This document shows positions 19,082-28,464 of a stretch of DNA of 64,000 nucleotides, one piece after another. A model generated the notes under the pieces. It did not search any database and had not been told where the DNA came from. It was given only the letters and a program-made list of their open reading frames with translations. A program made the translations under genes and the position numbers. Within the stretch, counting starts at the first letter, position 1. Every line of letters starts with the position of its first letter. This DNA is from Haemophilus parainfluenzae (GTDB lineage Bacteria > Pseudomonadota > Gammaproteobacteria > Enterobacterales > Pasteurellaceae): positions 1,116,001-1,180,000 of the forward strand of contig NZ_CP127167.1 in assembly GCF_036288925.1 (NCBI RefSeq). Reading direction: 5' to 3'.

Positions 19082-20350
19082 ATGAGTGAAGTTTCAACTC
19101 CAGTAGAAAAATCAACGTGGGCGAGTAAATTCTCTGCCTTAGGCCCTGGCATTGTGATGGCATCAGCAGCTGTTGGTGGTTCACATATTATTGCATCTAC
19201 CCAAGCTGGTGCGATCTATGGTTGGGAATTAGTGAGCATTGTCATTCTAGCTAACTTATTTAAATATCCTTTCTTCCGTTTCGGTGTTCAATATACCCTA
19301 GATACGGGTAATACCTTGTTAGAAGGTTACCGTCAAAAAGGGAAGTTCTACCTTTGGTTATTCCTTGCTTTAAACGTTTTTGCCACAGTAATTAATACCG
19401 CGGCAGTGGGATTATTAACGGCAGCAATTTTAACGTTTATTACACCAATTCCACTTCCAATGCCCGTGTTAAGCTCATTAGTGATTCTTGTGACAACTGG
19501 CATTTTATTGTTAGGGAAATATCGTTTATTAGATAGTTTATCGAAAATCATCATGATTGCTTTAACAGTAACAACCGTAAGCGCTGTCGTAATTGCCTTT
19601 ATGCGTAACGGCATCCATGGTGTAGCCGCACCTGATTTTGTCGCGCCTTCTCCATGGGAATTAAGTAAATTAGCGTTTTTAGTTGCGTTGATGGGCTGGA
19701 TGCCTGCACCAATTGAAATTTCTGCAATTAACTCAATGTGGGTGGTAGCAAAACGTCGTCTAACGAAAGTATCTTATGAAGACGGCTTGTTTGATTTCAA
19801 TGTAGGTTACATCGGCACAGCAATTTTAGCTGTCGTCTTCTTAGCGCTTGGTGCATTGGTGCAATATGGTTCTCCAGAAACCGTCGAGATGGTTGGCGGA
19901 AAATATATCGCACAACTTATCAATATGTATGCAAGTACTATCGGTGAATGGGCGCGTTTATTAATTGCCGTGATTGCATTCATGTGCATGTTTGGAACAA
20001 CAATTACGGTAATTGATGGTTATTCTCGTACCAATGTTGAAGCCGTGCGTATCTTGTTTGGTAAACAAGAAAGCTCTGTGAGAATTCTTAATATCGGCAT
20101 GATTTTAGCAGCATTGTCTGGTTTAGCGATTATTTTCTATTTCAATAATGCTGTCGGTCCAATGCTGAAATTCGCGATGATTGCTTCATTTGTTTCTGCA
20201 CCAATCTTTGCTTGGTTGAATTTATCTCTGACTAAGCACGCGAAACACAGTGTAAAAGGTGGATTATTGTGGTTATCCCTTATCGGTTTATTCTACTTAA
20301 CTGCTTTTGCAGGCTTGTTTATCGCCCAACAAGCTGGCTGGTTAAACTAA
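19082..20350 (+). CDS. Nramp-family divalent metal transporter, atypical metal site
   Basis: Inner-membrane protein of 422 residues and about 11 helices. The first helix region (GPGIVMASAAVGGSHIIASTQAG) and its follow-on GWELVSIVILANLFKYPFFRFG are clearly Nramp. Two features differ from MntH. The metal-binding DPGN of helix 1 is replaced by a GGSH-containing stretch without the Asp. Helix 6 has MPAPIE instead of the A-x-x-MPH-type methionine site. Substrate is therefore uncertain and could be a metal other than Mn or Fe. It lies alone between two USS-pair terminators. Confidence 0.83.
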   Translation: MSEVSTPVEKSTWASKFSALGPGIVMASAAVGGSHIIASTQAGAIYGWELVSIVILANLFKYPFFRFGVQYTLDTGNTLLEGYRQKGKFYLWLFLALNVFATVINTAAVGLLTAAILTFITPIPLPMPVLSSLVILVTTGILLLGKYRLLDSLSKIIMIALTVTTVSAVVIAFMRNGIHGVAAPDFVAPSPWELSKLAFLVALMGWMPAPIEISAINSMWVVAKRRLTKVSYEDGLFDFNVGYIGTAILAVVFLALGALVQYGSPETVEMVGGKYIAQLINMYASTIGEWARLLIAVIAFMCMFGTTITVIDGYSRTNVEAVRILFGKQESSVRILNIGMILAALSGLAIIFYFNNAVGPMLKFAMIASFVSAPIFAWLNLSLTKHAKHSVKGGLLWLSLIGLFYLTAFAGLFIAQQAGWLN

Positions 20351-20362
20351 AATAATTGAGAT

Positions 20363-20401
20363 AATTACCGCACTTTAGTTTTAAAGTGCGGTAATTTTTT
20401 T
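20363..20401 (+). terminator. USS-pair terminator of the Nramp-like gene
   Basis: AATTACCGCACTTTA (20363-20377) and TAAAGTGCGGTAATT (20382-20396) form a perfect 15-bp stem with a 4-nt loop and trailing T run. Confidence 0.93.
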
Positions 20402-20451
20402 GAAAGTTTTTAGTAGAAAAGGTATGATGCTACCCATTCTCAATCATGTAG

Positions 20452-20922
20452 ATGACGAGCTTGAAATATAAAAATAATCAATCGGTTCTTGTGGTGATTT
20501 ATGCGGAAAGCACGCATCGTGTTCTTATGCTTCAGCGCCAAGATGATCCCTGCTTTTGGCAATCCGTTACGGGGACATTGGAAACCAACGAAACACCAAG
20601 AGAAACGGCAATTCGAGAAGTTTGGGAAGAAGTTGGATTAAAAATAGAAGAAAATTTGACCGCACTTTTTGATTGTAAAGAGAGTATAGAATTTGAAATT
20701 TTCCCGCATTTCCGCTATAAATACGCACCGAATGTGACTCACTGTCATGAACATTGGTTTTTATTGGCAGTTGAACAGGAATTTGAACCGATATTAAGTG
20801 AGCATTTTGCGTATCAATGGGTTTCTCCAGAACATGCGATCCAAATGACGAAATCGCCGAATAATGCCGAGGCCATCAAAAAATATTTGATGAACGGCTT
20901 TCCTCTATATAAGAGGATTTAA
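20452..20922 (+). CDS. nudB: Dihydroneopterin triphosphate diphosphatase NudB
   Basis: Nudix hydrolase that removes pyrophosphate from dihydroneopterin triphosphate in folate synthesis. The 156 residues contain the full Nudix box G-x5-E-x7-REVWEEVGL (residues about 43-65). The flanks FWQSVTG and EFEIFPHFRYKYAPNVTHCHEHWF match E. coli NudB closely. It stands just before yebC, as in the aspS-nudB-yebC order I remember from H. influenzae. Here the split gene and the Nramp gene separate it from aspS. Confidence 0.93.
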   Translation: MTSLKYKNNQSVLVVIYAESTHRVLMLQRQDDPCFWQSVTGTLETNETPRETAIREVWEEVGLKIEENLTALFDCKESIEFEIFPHFRYKYAPNVTHCHEHWFLLAVEQEFEPILSEHFAYQWVSPEHAIQMTKSPNNAEAIKKYLMNGFPLYKRI

Positions 20923-20958
20923 TTTAAAAAACGTTTTTAAGATAAGAAGGAAAACAAC

Positions 20959-21699
20959 ATGGCAGGCCATAGTAAGTGGGCAAATATTAAACACCGTAAA
21001 GCCGCACAAGATGCGCAACGCGGTAAAATTTTTACAAAATTAATTCGTGAATTAGTCACTGCTGCAAAAATTGGTGGCGGTGATGTCAGTGCGAACCCGC
21101 GTTTACGTGCGGCAGTAGATAAAGCCTTATCGAGCAACATGACTCGCGATACCATTAACCGTGCGATTGAGCGCGGTGTGGGCGGTGGTGATGACACCAA
21201 TATGGAAACAAGAATTTATGAAGGTTATGGTCCGGGTGGAACTGCTGTGATGGTTGAGTGTCTAAGTGACAACGCAAATCGAACCATCTCACAGGTTCGC
21301 CCAAGTTTTACTAAATGTGGTGGTAACTTAGGGACAGAAGGTTCTGTGGGCTACTTATTCAGCAAAAAAGGCTTGATTTTAATTAGCCAAGGTGAAGAAG
21401 ATGCGTTAATGGAGGCGGCAATTGAAGCCGGTGCAGATGATGTTCAACCACAAGATGATGGTTCATTTGAAATCTATACTGCGTGGGAAGATTTAGGTTC
21501 GGTGCGCGATGCAATCGAAGCAGCAGGATTTAAAATTGATAACGCAGAAGTGACAATGATTCCATCAACAACAGTTGATCTTGATCTTGAAACTGCGCCT
21601 AAATTGTTGCGTTTAATTGACATGTTAGAAGACTGTGACGATGTACAAAACGTATATCATAACGGTGAAATTAGTGATGAAGTTGCAGCTCAACTGTAA
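20959..21699 (+). CDS. yebC: YebC/TACO1-family protein
   Basis: A 246-residue member of the widespread YebC family, starting with the invariant [18 protein letters not shown]. Members bind ribosomes or DNA: some help translate difficult proline stretches, others are described as transcription regulators. All three domains appear present (N-terminal helical domain about 1-80, then two alpha/beta domains). It precedes the lipoprotein gene by 17 bases and lies in the yebC-ruvCAB neighbourhood common in gamma-proteobacteria. Confidence 0.93.
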   Translation: MAGHSKWANIKHRKAAQDAQRGKIFTKLIRELVTAAKIGGGDVSANPRLRAAVDKALSSNMTRDTINRAIERGVGGGDDTNMETRIYEGYGPGGTAVMVECLSDNANRTISQVRPSFTKCGGNLGTEGSVGYLFSKKGLILISQGEEDALMEAAIEAGADDVQPQDDGSFEIYTAWEDLGSVRDAIEAAGFKIDNAEVTMIPSTTVDLDLETAPKLLRLIDMLEDCDDVQNVYHNGEISDEVAAQL

Positions 21700-21716
21700 T
21701 TTTAAGGAGATTTAGA

Positions 21717-22151
21717 ATGAAATTTGCTAAAGTATTACCAGCAATGGCCGCGCTTGTTGTTTTATCAGCTTGTGCAAGCGAAGCACCAAAAGTAGAAAAC
21801 AAAGCAGAGCAAACTGCAGCACCTACTGTAACGGATAAAACAGTCGTTTATACTTGTAACAAGAAAACGGTAACTGCAGTTTACCAATTCGAAAACCAAG
21901 AACCAACAGCAGCAATGGTGATGGTGGGTAACAAAGTTATCGCGAAAGATTTTGCTCGTGATGCAGCTCAAAAAGACTTCACTTCATTTACGTCAGGAAA
22001 ATATGTTTGGAACGTAGATAGTGGTTTAACTTTAGATAAATTTGATTCTGTTGTGCCAGTAAATCTTTTAATTAAAGGTAAAAAAGCAGACAAAATTGTT
22101 GTGAAAAACTGTGATGTAGATGCAAAAGCAACTGCAAAAGCAAACCAATAA
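21717..22151 (+). CDS. Outer-membrane lipoprotein with ACP/MliC-like domain, candidate lysozyme inhibitor
   Basis: 144-residue precursor with a lipobox LSAC; the lipidated Cys is C19. After a short charged linker the mature domain begins TVVYTCNKKTVTAVYQF and ends IVVKNCDVD, so its two cysteines probably form one disulfide. The pattern resembles the Neisseria adhesin complex protein (ACP), a C-type lysozyme inhibitor with the same YxC...V-x-YxF...KDC layout, and more loosely MliC. This is a by-eye match without alignment. It sits between yebC and ruvC and has its own strong terminator. Confidence 0.65.
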   Translation: MKFAKVLPAMAALVVLSACASEAPKVENKAEQTAAPTVTDKTVVYTCNKKTVTAVYQFENQEPTAAMVMVGNKVIAKDFARDAAQKDFTSFTSGKYVWNVDSGLTLDKFDSVVPVNLLIKGKKADKIVVKNCDVDAKATAKANQ

Positions 22152-22160
22152 TTAACGCTA

Positions 22161-22194
22161 AAAACGGCCGGCATTGACCGGCCGTTTATTTTTG
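22161..22194 (+). terminator. Terminator of the ACP-like lipoprotein gene
   Basis: AAACGGCCGG (22162-22171) and CCGGCCGTTT (22178-22187) form a perfect 10-bp stem, followed by ATTTTT. Confidence 0.93.
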
Positions 22195-22201
22195 AGAATT
22201 T

Positions 22202-22774
22202 ATGAGTATTATTTTAGGTATTGATCCTGGTTCTCGTGTAACGGGTTATGGTGTGATTCGACAAAATGGTCGCCATTTAGAATATCTCGGCAGTGGCGCC
22301 ATCCGCACACAGGTAGAAGATTTACCTACTCGATTAAAACGAATTTATGCTGGCGTGACAGAAATCATCACACAATTTCAGCCTGATATGTTTGCTATTG
22401 AACAAGTGTTTATGGCTAAAAATGCGGATTCAGCTTTAAAACTGGGGCAAGCACGTGGTACAGCGATTGTGGCAGCCGTCAACCATGATTTACCTGTATT
22501 TGAATATGCGGCTCGTTTGGTGAAGCAGACTGTCGTAGGGATTGGTTCTGCAGATAAAGTTCAAGTACAAGATATGGTGACACGAATTTTGAAGCTCTCA
22601 GATAAGCCTCAGGCAGATGCAGCAGATGCTTTAGCTATTGCGATTACACATGCCCACACCATTCAACATTCTTTGCATATTGCTAGCTCGGTCAAAACCA
22701 CAGAAACACACGAAAAAATGACCGCACTTTTAAGAACAAGGTACAGCCGAGGTCGATTTAGATTAAAAATTTAA
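22202..22774 (+). CDS. ruvC: Holliday junction resolvase RuvC
   Basis: Endonuclease that resolves four-way DNA junctions with RuvAB. The 190 residues start with the RNase H-like motif [14 protein letters not shown] (catalytic D7). They continue with [23 protein letters not shown] (E68 region) and [17 protein letters not shown] (the paired aspartates near 140-143). A USS is embedded in the coding C-terminus at about 22720. It starts only 7 bases after the preceding terminator's T run, so its promoter must lie within or before that gene. Confidence 0.96.
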   Translation: MSIILGIDPGSRVTGYGVIRQNGRHLEYLGSGAIRTQVEDLPTRLKRIYAGVTEIITQFQPDMFAIEQVFMAKNADSALKLGQARGTAIVAAVNHDLPVFEYAARLVKQTVVGIGSADKVQVQDMVTRILKLSDKPQADAADALAIAITHAHTIQHSLHIASSVKTTETHEKMTALLRTRYSRGRFRLKI

Positions 22775-22832
22775 CTGGATTAATGTCCAGTTTTATTTTA
22801 TGCTATGCAAAATTTTTTTACATGAAAATCGT

Positions 22833-23444
22833 ATGATCGGTCGTTTAAAAGGCATCTTATTAGAAAAACAACCTCCTGAAATTTTGTTTGATGTACAAGG
22901 CGTCGGTTACGAATTATTGTTACCGATGACCAGTTTTTATGACTTACCTGAAATCGGGCAAGAAACTACTTTATTTACCCATCTTGTTGTGCGTGAAGAT
23001 GCTCATCTTCTTTTTGGATTCGCCCAAAAAACTGACCGCACTTTATTCCGTGAATTAATTAAAACCAATGGTGTTGGACCTAAATTGGCACTCGCGATTT
23101 TATCAGCGATGTCAGTAGAGCAGTTTGCTTACGCTATTGAACGAGAAGAACTATCGAAATTAGTTAAAATTCCAGGTGTGGGTAAGAAGACGGCTGAACG
23201 TTTATTGGTAGAGTTAAAAGGGAAGTTTAAAGATGTTCGCCAAAGCGATTTCTTTGTAGAGAGTAAGCATATTCCTTCAACTTCAGAATTGCGCCAAGCT
23301 GAAAGCTCAGCTGATGAAGCGGTTGCTGCATTAGTTGCATTAGGTTATAAACCAACCGATGCTGAAAAAATGGTGAAAAAAGTCGCTAAAGCGGATTTAA
23401 GCAGTGAGCAATTAATTCGCGAAGCTTTAAAAGCCGCATTATAA
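22833..23444 (+). CDS. ruvA: Holliday junction DNA helicase subunit RuvA
   Basis: Binds the junction as a tetramer and loads RuvB. I start at 22833, since [23 protein letters not shown] matches E. coli; the upstream in-frame ATG at 22800 adds 11 unconserved residues. Domains: OB-fold (1-64), two HhH motifs ([13 protein letters not shown] and [13 protein letters not shown]) and the C-terminal RuvB-binding domain (about 155-203). A USS is translated inside the gene (about 23034). ruvB follows 13 bases later. Confidence 0.95.
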   Translation: MIGRLKGILLEKQPPEILFDVQGVGYELLLPMTSFYDLPEIGQETTLFTHLVVREDAHLLFGFAQKTDRTLFRELIKTNGVGPKLALAILSAMSVEQFAYAIEREELSKLVKIPGVGKKTAERLLVELKGKFKDVRQSDFFVESKHIPSTSELRQAESSADEAVAALVALGYKPTDAEKMVKKVAKADLSSEQLIREALKAAL

Positions 23445-23457
23445 AGATTAAACAGAT

Positions 23458-24465
23458 ATGATCGAAGCAGATAGAATTATTAGCAGTCAGGCAAAGATGG
23501 ATGAAGATGTCATCGATCGTGCGATTCGTCCAAAGCTTTTAGCGGACTATGTGGGACAGCCACAAGTGCGAGAGCAAATGGATATTTTCATTCAGGCGGC
23601 AAAATTGCGTCAAGATGCCTTAGATCATCTTTTGATCTTTGGTCCTCCAGGTTTAGGAAAAACGACGCTAGCTAATATTGTGGCGAATGAAATGGGGGTG
23701 AATATTCGCACAACATCAGGTCCAGTTCTTGAAAAAGCTGGCGATTTAGCGGCAATGCTGACCAATCTTGAACCCCATGATGTGTTGTTTATTGATGAAA
23801 TTCACCGTCTTTCCCCTGCGATTGAAGAAGTGCTTTATCCGGCAATGGAAGATTATCAGTTGGATATTATGATCGGTGAAGGCCCTGCTGCACGCTCAAT
23901 TAAATTAGACTTGCCACCTTTCACATTAATTGGTGCAACAACTCGAGCGGGTTCTTTAACTTCGCCACTACGTGATCGTTTTGGTATTGTTCAGCGTTTA
24001 GAATTTTATTCCGTTGAAGATTTAACTTCTATTGTGACAAGAAGTGCCTCTTGCTTAAATCTGGAATTAGAAGATAAAGCCGCTTTTGAAGTGGCGCATC
24101 GTTCACGTGGTACGCCTCGCATTGCAAACCGTTTATTGCGTCGCGTTCGAGATTTTGCTGATGTGCGTAATAATGGCATTATTTCGGCAGACATTGCGAA
24201 ACAAGCGCTTTCAATGTTAGATGTAGATGATGCGGGCTTTGATTACTTAGATAGAAAATTGCTTACCGCAGTGATTGAACGTTTTGATGGTGGACCAGTT
24301 GGGGTAGATAACTTGGCAGCAGCAATAGGTGAAGAACGAGACACTATCGAGGATGTTTTAGAACCTTACTTGATTCAACAAGGATTTTTACAGCGAACTC
24401 CTCGAGGCCGGATTGCTACTTCGTTAACTTATCGACACTTCGGGCTTCAGAAGCCGTCAGAATAA
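23458..24465 (+). CDS. ruvB: Holliday junction branch-migration ATPase RuvB
   Basis: AAA+ hexameric motor of the RuvAB complex. The 335 residues show Walker [10 protein letters not shown] (about 61-69), Walker B FIDEIHR, sensor 1 GATTRAG, the arginine finger region SPLRDRFG and a C-terminal winged helix (about 260-330). Order ruvC-ruvA-ruvB is normal. A bidirectional palindromic terminator follows. Confidence 0.97.
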   Translation: MIEADRIISSQAKMDEDVIDRAIRPKLLADYVGQPQVREQMDIFIQAAKLRQDALDHLLIFGPPGLGKTTLANIVANEMGVNIRTTSGPVLEKAGDLAAMLTNLEPHDVLFIDEIHRLSPAIEEVLYPAMEDYQLDIMIGEGPAARSIKLDLPPFTLIGATTRAGSLTSPLRDRFGIVQRLEFYSVEDLTSIVTRSASCLNLELEDKAAFEVAHRSRGTPRIANRLLRRVRDFADVRNNGIISADIAKQALSMLDVDDAGFDYLDRKLLTAVIERFDGGPVGVDNLAAAIGEERDTIEDVLEPYLIQQGFLQRTPRGRIATSLTYRHFGLQKPSE

Positions 24466-24475
24466 GACAGATAAA

Positions 24476-24512
24476 AAAGGACATATTGATATCAATATGT
24501 CCTTTCTTTTTG
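24476..24512. terminator. Bidirectional terminator between ruvB and the small exported protein
   Basis: AAAGGACATATTGAT/ATCAATATGTCCTTT (24476-24505) is a perfect 30-base palindrome with A run before and T run after. It can serve both converging genes. Confidence 0.9.
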
Positions 24513-24520
24513 AAACCTGC

Positions 24521-24832
24521 TTAGTTAGTTTCTTCAGTATAGTTCTTCATGCTATTTAATCTTGCTAAACCCACATCGCAGCTTTTTTGTTGAGTCGCTA
24601 ATTCCATTTCAAGAATTTGCTGTTTGCTTTGATTAAGTTTACTTTTGATTTTACCGACTTGAGTATGAGTGCCAGGCTGTTTTTCTGCTTGAGCAATCAA
24701 ATTTTCTGTTTCTTTAAATAACTGTAAACATTGCTGTGGAAATACAGCTTTACTTTCTGCTATAGGTGCTGCAGTAGCAGATAATGCAATAGAACCCAAA
24801 AGAGCGGTCAATATTTTATAAATTTTTTTCAT
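24521..24832 (-). CDS. Small exported protein of unknown function (DUF5339-like)
   Basis: I start at the ATG at 24832 because it gives a clean signal peptide (MKKIYKILTALLGSIALSATA, cleavage about residue 22) after an AT-rich leader; the longer frame to 24883 does not. The mature part of about 80 residues has two cysteines (in FPQQCLQLF and QKSCDVGL) that could form a disulfide, and a predicted helical middle (TQVGKIKSKLNQSKQQILEMELATQQ). It resembles the small periplasmic DUF5339 proteins of Pasteurellaceae. No function is known to me. Confidence 0.7.
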   Translation of the reverse strand: MKKIYKILTALLGSIALSATAAPIAESKAVFPQQCLQLFKETENLIAQAEKQPGTHTQVGKIKSKLNQSKQQILEMELATQQKSCDVGLARLNSMKNYTEETN

Positions 24833-25273
24833 TGTTAATCCTAACAAAAGACTTTTACAGAGTGCTTTTTGGGAAAATACCAAAATTTTACAATATTGTC
24901 TAGCATTTCTTAGATAAGTTGGGTTTTCTAATTAAATACAACTGCTGAGATGGGTAAAAAGACATCATATTCTATATAGATCAATTTTGATTGCTTTACA
25001 TATAATGGGGTATTTTGTAATTTATATCAAAAATGTGATCAAACTAACAATTTTTGCTATTTTTTATCCTTATAAATAGTAGTAGAATAGACGCCAGTTC
25101 TGAGTGTTTACATTATAATTAGGTAAAGCTCTTTTTCTAAACAAAAGGGCGATTATCGTGTAAATAGTTCAAGCTTGCTTGACGCATTGTGTTGAGTCTT
25201 TAGGGGTGGTTATTTTAGGTTATCCTTGGTAATCATAAAGTGAAAATCTTGTAGGTTTATACAAGGAGTTGAG
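24833..25273 (+). promoter_or_regulatory. Regulatory region upstream of cydABX
   Basis: 441 bases without a gene. The first half is AT-rich. It holds ATCAATTTTGAT (an inverted repeat about 24981-24992) and two ATCAAA copies 12 bp apart (25026 and 25038, the second inside TGTGATCAAAC). These could be sites for FNR, ArcA or CRP, which commonly control cytochrome bd genes, but none matches a full consensus. The cydA RBS AAGGAG lies at 25262-25267. Confidence 0.4.
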
Positions 25274-26839
25274 ATGTTAGACGTTGTTGATCTCTCACGC
25301 TTGCAGTTTGCATTAACTGCGTTATATCACTTCATTTTTGTACCATTAACATTAGGTTTATCTTTCGTTCTTGTGATCATGGAAACCATTTATGTTAAAA
25401 CGGGCAAAGAAGTATATAAAGATATGACTAAATTCTGGGGTAAGTTATTTGGTATTAACTTTGCTCTAGGGGTAACGACCGGTATTATCATGGAGTTCCA
25501 ATTCGGGACAAACTGGTCTTATTATTCTCACTATGTAGGTGATATTTTCGGTGCGCCATTAGCGATCGAAGCATTACTTGCGTTCTTCTTAGAGTCCACT
25601 TTCGTGGGTTTATTCTTCTTCGGTTGGGATCGTTTAACTAAAGGTAAACACTTACTCGCAACTTACTGCGTAGCCTTTGGTTCAAACCTTTCTGCGATGT
25701 GGATTCTAGTCGCGAATGGTTGGATGCAACATCCGGTAGCGGCAGAATTTAACTTTGAAACCGTTCGTATGGAAATGACCAGCTTCTTAGATCTTTGGTT
25801 AAATCCGGTTGCGCAAAGTAAATTTTTACATACATTAACAGCAGGTTATACAACCGGTGCAATGTTTGTATTAGGTATCAGTGCATTCTATTTATTAAAA
25901 GGTCGCGATATCGGTTTCGCTAAGCGTTCATTCTCTGTAGCGGCAACTTTTGGTTTTATCGCTGCATCAGCGGTATTAATTATGGGTGATGAATCAGGTT
26001 ATGACATCGGTAAAGCACAACCTGTGAAATTGGCTGCAATGGAAGCTGAGTTTGACACTCATGCAGCACCAGCACCATTCCATCCAGTTGCAATTCCAAA
26101 TACCGCTGAAATGAAAAATGATTTTGCGATTGAAATCCCTTACTTGGGTGGTTTAATTGCAACGCGTTCTTTAGACACTGAAATTGTTGGTTTGAAAGAC
26201 ATTCAAGCGAAAAATGAAGGTCGTGTTCGTAACGGTATGGTTGCTTATGATTTATTCACGCAATTAAAAGCAGAGAAAAAATCAGCAGGTCAAGTAAATC
26301 CAGAAACTAAAGCAAAATTTGATGAAGTCAAAGGTGATTTAGGTTTCGGTTTATTATTAAAACGTTACACAGATAAAGTTGTTGATGCAACGGATGAACA
26401 AATTAAACAAGCAGCACGTGATACTATTCCAAACGTAGGTCCTAACTTCTGGGCATTCCGTGGTATGTTAGCCGCAGGTGGTTTAATTATTTTACTGACC
26501 TTTAGTGCATTTGTTCAGAATTTACGTAACAAAGTGACTTCTTCTCGCTTATTACTTAAAGCATTGCTTTGGAGTATTCCATTGCCATTCTTAGCGATTG
26601 AATTTGGTTGGTTCTTAGCTGAATTTGGTCGTCAACCATGGGCGATTTATGAAGTATTACCGGTGGGTGTGTCTGCCTCTAACTTGAGTGTAGGTGACTT
26701 ATGGTTCTCTATCGGTTTAATTTGTGTACTTTACTTCTTCTTCATTATTGCGGAAATGTATTTGATGTTTAAATATGCACGTTTAGGTCCAAGTGCATTG
26801 AAAACCGGCAAATACTATTTTGAGCAATCATCTAAATAA
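25274..26839 (+). CDS. cydA: Cytochrome bd ubiquinol oxidase subunit I
   Basis: Quinol-oxidising, haem-bearing subunit of the high-affinity terminal oxidase in the inner membrane. The 521 residues include H19 (LYHF) as a haem b595 ligand, the His in [10 protein letters not shown] (near 186) as a b558 ligand and the region around [14 protein letters not shown]. The periplasmic Q-loop is the long type, with the C-terminal insert (about residues 255-385) typical of E. coli-like enzymes. It heads the operon cydA-cydB-cydX-ybgE. Confidence 0.96.
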   Translation: MLDVVDLSRLQFALTALYHFIFVPLTLGLSFVLVIMETIYVKTGKEVYKDMTKFWGKLFGINFALGVTTGIIMEFQFGTNWSYYSHYVGDIFGAPLAIEALLAFFLESTFVGLFFFGWDRLTKGKHLLATYCVAFGSNLSAMWILVANGWMQHPVAAEFNFETVRMEMTSFLDLWLNPVAQSKFLHTLTAGYTTGAMFVLGISAFYLLKGRDIGFAKRSFSVAATFGFIAASAVLIMGDESGYDIGKAQPVKLAAMEAEFDTHAAPAPFHPVAIPNTAEMKNDFAIEIPYLGGLIATRSLDTEIVGLKDIQAKNEGRVRNGMVAYDLFTQLKAEKKSAGQVNPETKAKFDEVKGDLGFGLLLKRYTDKVVDATDEQIKQAARDTIPNVGPNFWAFRGMLAAGGLIILLTFSAFVQNLRNKVTSSRLLLKALLWSIPLPFLAIEFGWFLAEFGRQPWAIYEVLPVGVSASNLSVGDLWFSIGLICVLYFFFIIAEMYLMFKYARLGPSALKTGKYYFEQSSK

Positions 26840-26853
26840 GCAGGAGATGGATT

Positions 26854-27993
26854 ATGCTTGATTATGAAATTCTACGTATTATTTGGTGGGTGCTAGTTGT
26901 TGTATTGCTTATCGGTTTCTCTGTAACAGATGGATTCGATATGGGCGTGACCGCACTTTTACCCGTAGCAGGTAAGAAAGAAGTAGAAAGACGTATTATG
27001 ATTAACTCTATTGCTCCACACTGGGATGGTAACCAAGTTTGGTTATTAACTGCTGGTGGTGCAATCTTCGCGGCATGGCCGATTGTTTATTCTGTAGCGT
27101 TTTCAGGCTTCTATATTGCCTTATTCCTTGTATTAGCCGCGTTATTCTTCCGTCCAATTGGTTTTGAATATCGTGCAAAAATTGATAATCCAACATGGCG
27201 TGCTGTGTGGGATTGGGGCTTATTTGCGGGCGGTTTTGTACCTGCATTAGTATTCGGTGTGGCATTTGGTAATTTATTACAGGGTGTACCATTTGAATTA
27301 AATGAGCTTTCCCAAGCAACTTATACGGGTTCTTTCTTTGCATTATTAAACCCATTCGCATTACTTTGTGGTGTGTTAAGTCTTGCAATGTTAGTCACTC
27401 ACGGTGCGAACTGGTTACAAATGAAAACCACTTCAGCATTGCGTGATCGTGCAAGAGCAATTACACAAATCGGTGCATTAGTCACATTAATTACTTTTGT
27501 ATTGGCAGGGTTATGGCTTTCTTTCAAAGATGGTTATGTGGTGACGAGCACTATTGATCACTTTGCTGCATCTGCGCCGACCTCTGGTAAAGAGGTAGTT
27601 GTTGAAGTTGGAGCATGGTTTAGAAACTTCAATGAAAATCCAGCTTTATGGGCATTCCCTGTATTAGCTGTGGTTGGTGCATTATTGAATGTGGTTGCAT
27701 CTAAAGCAAATCGTTGTGGTTTTGCGTTCTTCTTCTCTGTATTAACAATGGCGGGTGTAATTATTACTGCGGCAGTATCAATGTTCCCATTTGTAATGCC
27801 TTCAAGTACTCACCCTGAACAAAGTTTGTTAATGTGGGATGCAACGTCAAGTGAATTAACATTAACCTTAATGTTCTACTTGGCATTAGTATTTGTTACC
27901 ATCTCATTGCTTTATACCATTTGGTCATACTACAAAATGTTTGGTCGCTTGGATGAAAACTTTGTTGAAGACAACAAAAACTCATTATACTAA
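26854..27993 (+). CDS. cydB: Cytochrome bd ubiquinol oxidase subunit II
   Basis: Second large membrane subunit, 379 residues and about eight helices, beginning MLDYEILRIIWWVLVVVLLIGFSVTDGFDMG. The conserved FDMG and NGNQVW-like motif (HWDGNQVWLLTAGGA) are present. It starts 14 bases after cydA with RBS CAGGAG and is followed 11 bases later by cydX. Confidence 0.96.
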   Translation: MLDYEILRIIWWVLVVVLLIGFSVTDGFDMGVTALLPVAGKKEVERRIMINSIAPHWDGNQVWLLTAGGAIFAAWPIVYSVAFSGFYIALFLVLAALFFRPIGFEYRAKIDNPTWRAVWDWGLFAGGFVPALVFGVAFGNLLQGVPFELNELSQATYTGSFFALLNPFALLCGVLSLAMLVTHGANWLQMKTTSALRDRARAITQIGALVTLITFVLAGLWLSFKDGYVVTSTIDHFAASAPTSGKEVVVEVGAWFRNFNENPALWAFPVLAVVGALLNVVASKANRCGFAFFFSVLTMAGVIITAAVSMFPFVMPSSTHPEQSLLMWDATSSELTLTLMFYLALVFVTISLLYTIWSYYKMFGRLDENFVEDNKNSLY

Positions 27994-28004
27994 GGAGAAA
28001 CAAT

Positions 28005-28103
28005 ATGTTATATGTAATTTGGGTAGTGGGTGTGTTGGCTGCAGTTATGGTGAGTGCTAAATTAACCATTAGTAAAGAAACGTCAGGTAAATTTGACGAG
28101 TAA
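28005..28103 (+). CDS. cydX: Cytochrome bd accessory subunit CydX
   Basis: A 32-residue single-helix membrane peptide (MLYVIWVVGVLAAVMVSAKL, then a short charged tail) that stabilises the haem groups of cytochrome bd. It has a strong RBS AAGGAG (27992-27997) and the right place between cydB and ybgE. Its stop codon overlaps the next start (taATG). Too short for routine ORF calling; identity rests on position, size and topology. Confidence 0.9.
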   Translation: MLYVIWVVGVLAAVMVSAKLTISKETSGKFDE

Positions 28104-28393
28104 TGATGATTTATTCACTCTATCAATTAAGTAATAAGGGTTCCTTGCGGACCCTTTCATTTATTTTAGCGTTATTTTTAACTGCGGCTTTCTTTTTAAA
28201 TTTAAGTCAATTTTCAACCGCACTTCGAACCGCTCATCCTGCTTGGATACTTGCAATCTTTTGGGGATTGATTAATTTATGGATTCACGGGATTGGATTT
28301 GATATTCGTCGGGCAATATGGCAGCTTGTTTTCTTGCCCTTTATTGGTTATTTCACCACAATAATTGCCATTGTTCAGCATTGGTTTTTATAG
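28103..28393 (+). CDS. ybgE: Cyd operon protein YbgE
   Basis: Small inner-membrane protein of 96 residues with three hydrophobic segments. It carries the YbgE pattern around WILAIFWGLINLWIHGIGFDIRRAIWQLVFLPFIGY. It is translationally coupled to cydX through an overlapping TAATG; a second ATG follows at 28106. It is a conserved companion of cytochrome bd whose exact role is not known. A USS is encoded inside it (about 28217). Confidence 0.88.
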   Translation: MMIYSLYQLSNKGSLRTLSFILALFLTAAFFLNLSQFSTALRTAHPAWILAIFWGLINLWIHGIGFDIRRAIWQLVFLPFIGYFTTIIAIVQHWFL

Positions 28394-28423
28394 GAGCGAT
28401 AGACAAATATTATTATTTGGATC

Positions 28424-28452
28424 TTGCACATCTTATGAACAGGTTCTAAAAT
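28424..28452 (+). promoter_or_regulatory. Promoter for ybgC-tol-pal
   Basis: TTGCAC (28424-28429), a 17-bp spacer and TAAAAT (28447-28452) stand just before ybgC. Transcription would begin around 28459, only about six bases before the ATG at 28465. Confidence 0.65.
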
Positions 28453-28464
28453 AAGCGGCTTGTT

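Noticed and set aside
22800..22832. Upstream ATG start for ruvA (11 extra residues)
   Set aside because: The conserved RuvA N-terminus MIGRLKG begins at 22833; the extra residues are unconserved.
24833..25273. FNR or ArcA boxes in front of cydA
   Set aside because: ATCAA/TTGAT half-sites occur, but not in the spacing or order of the known consensus; only noted as possible.
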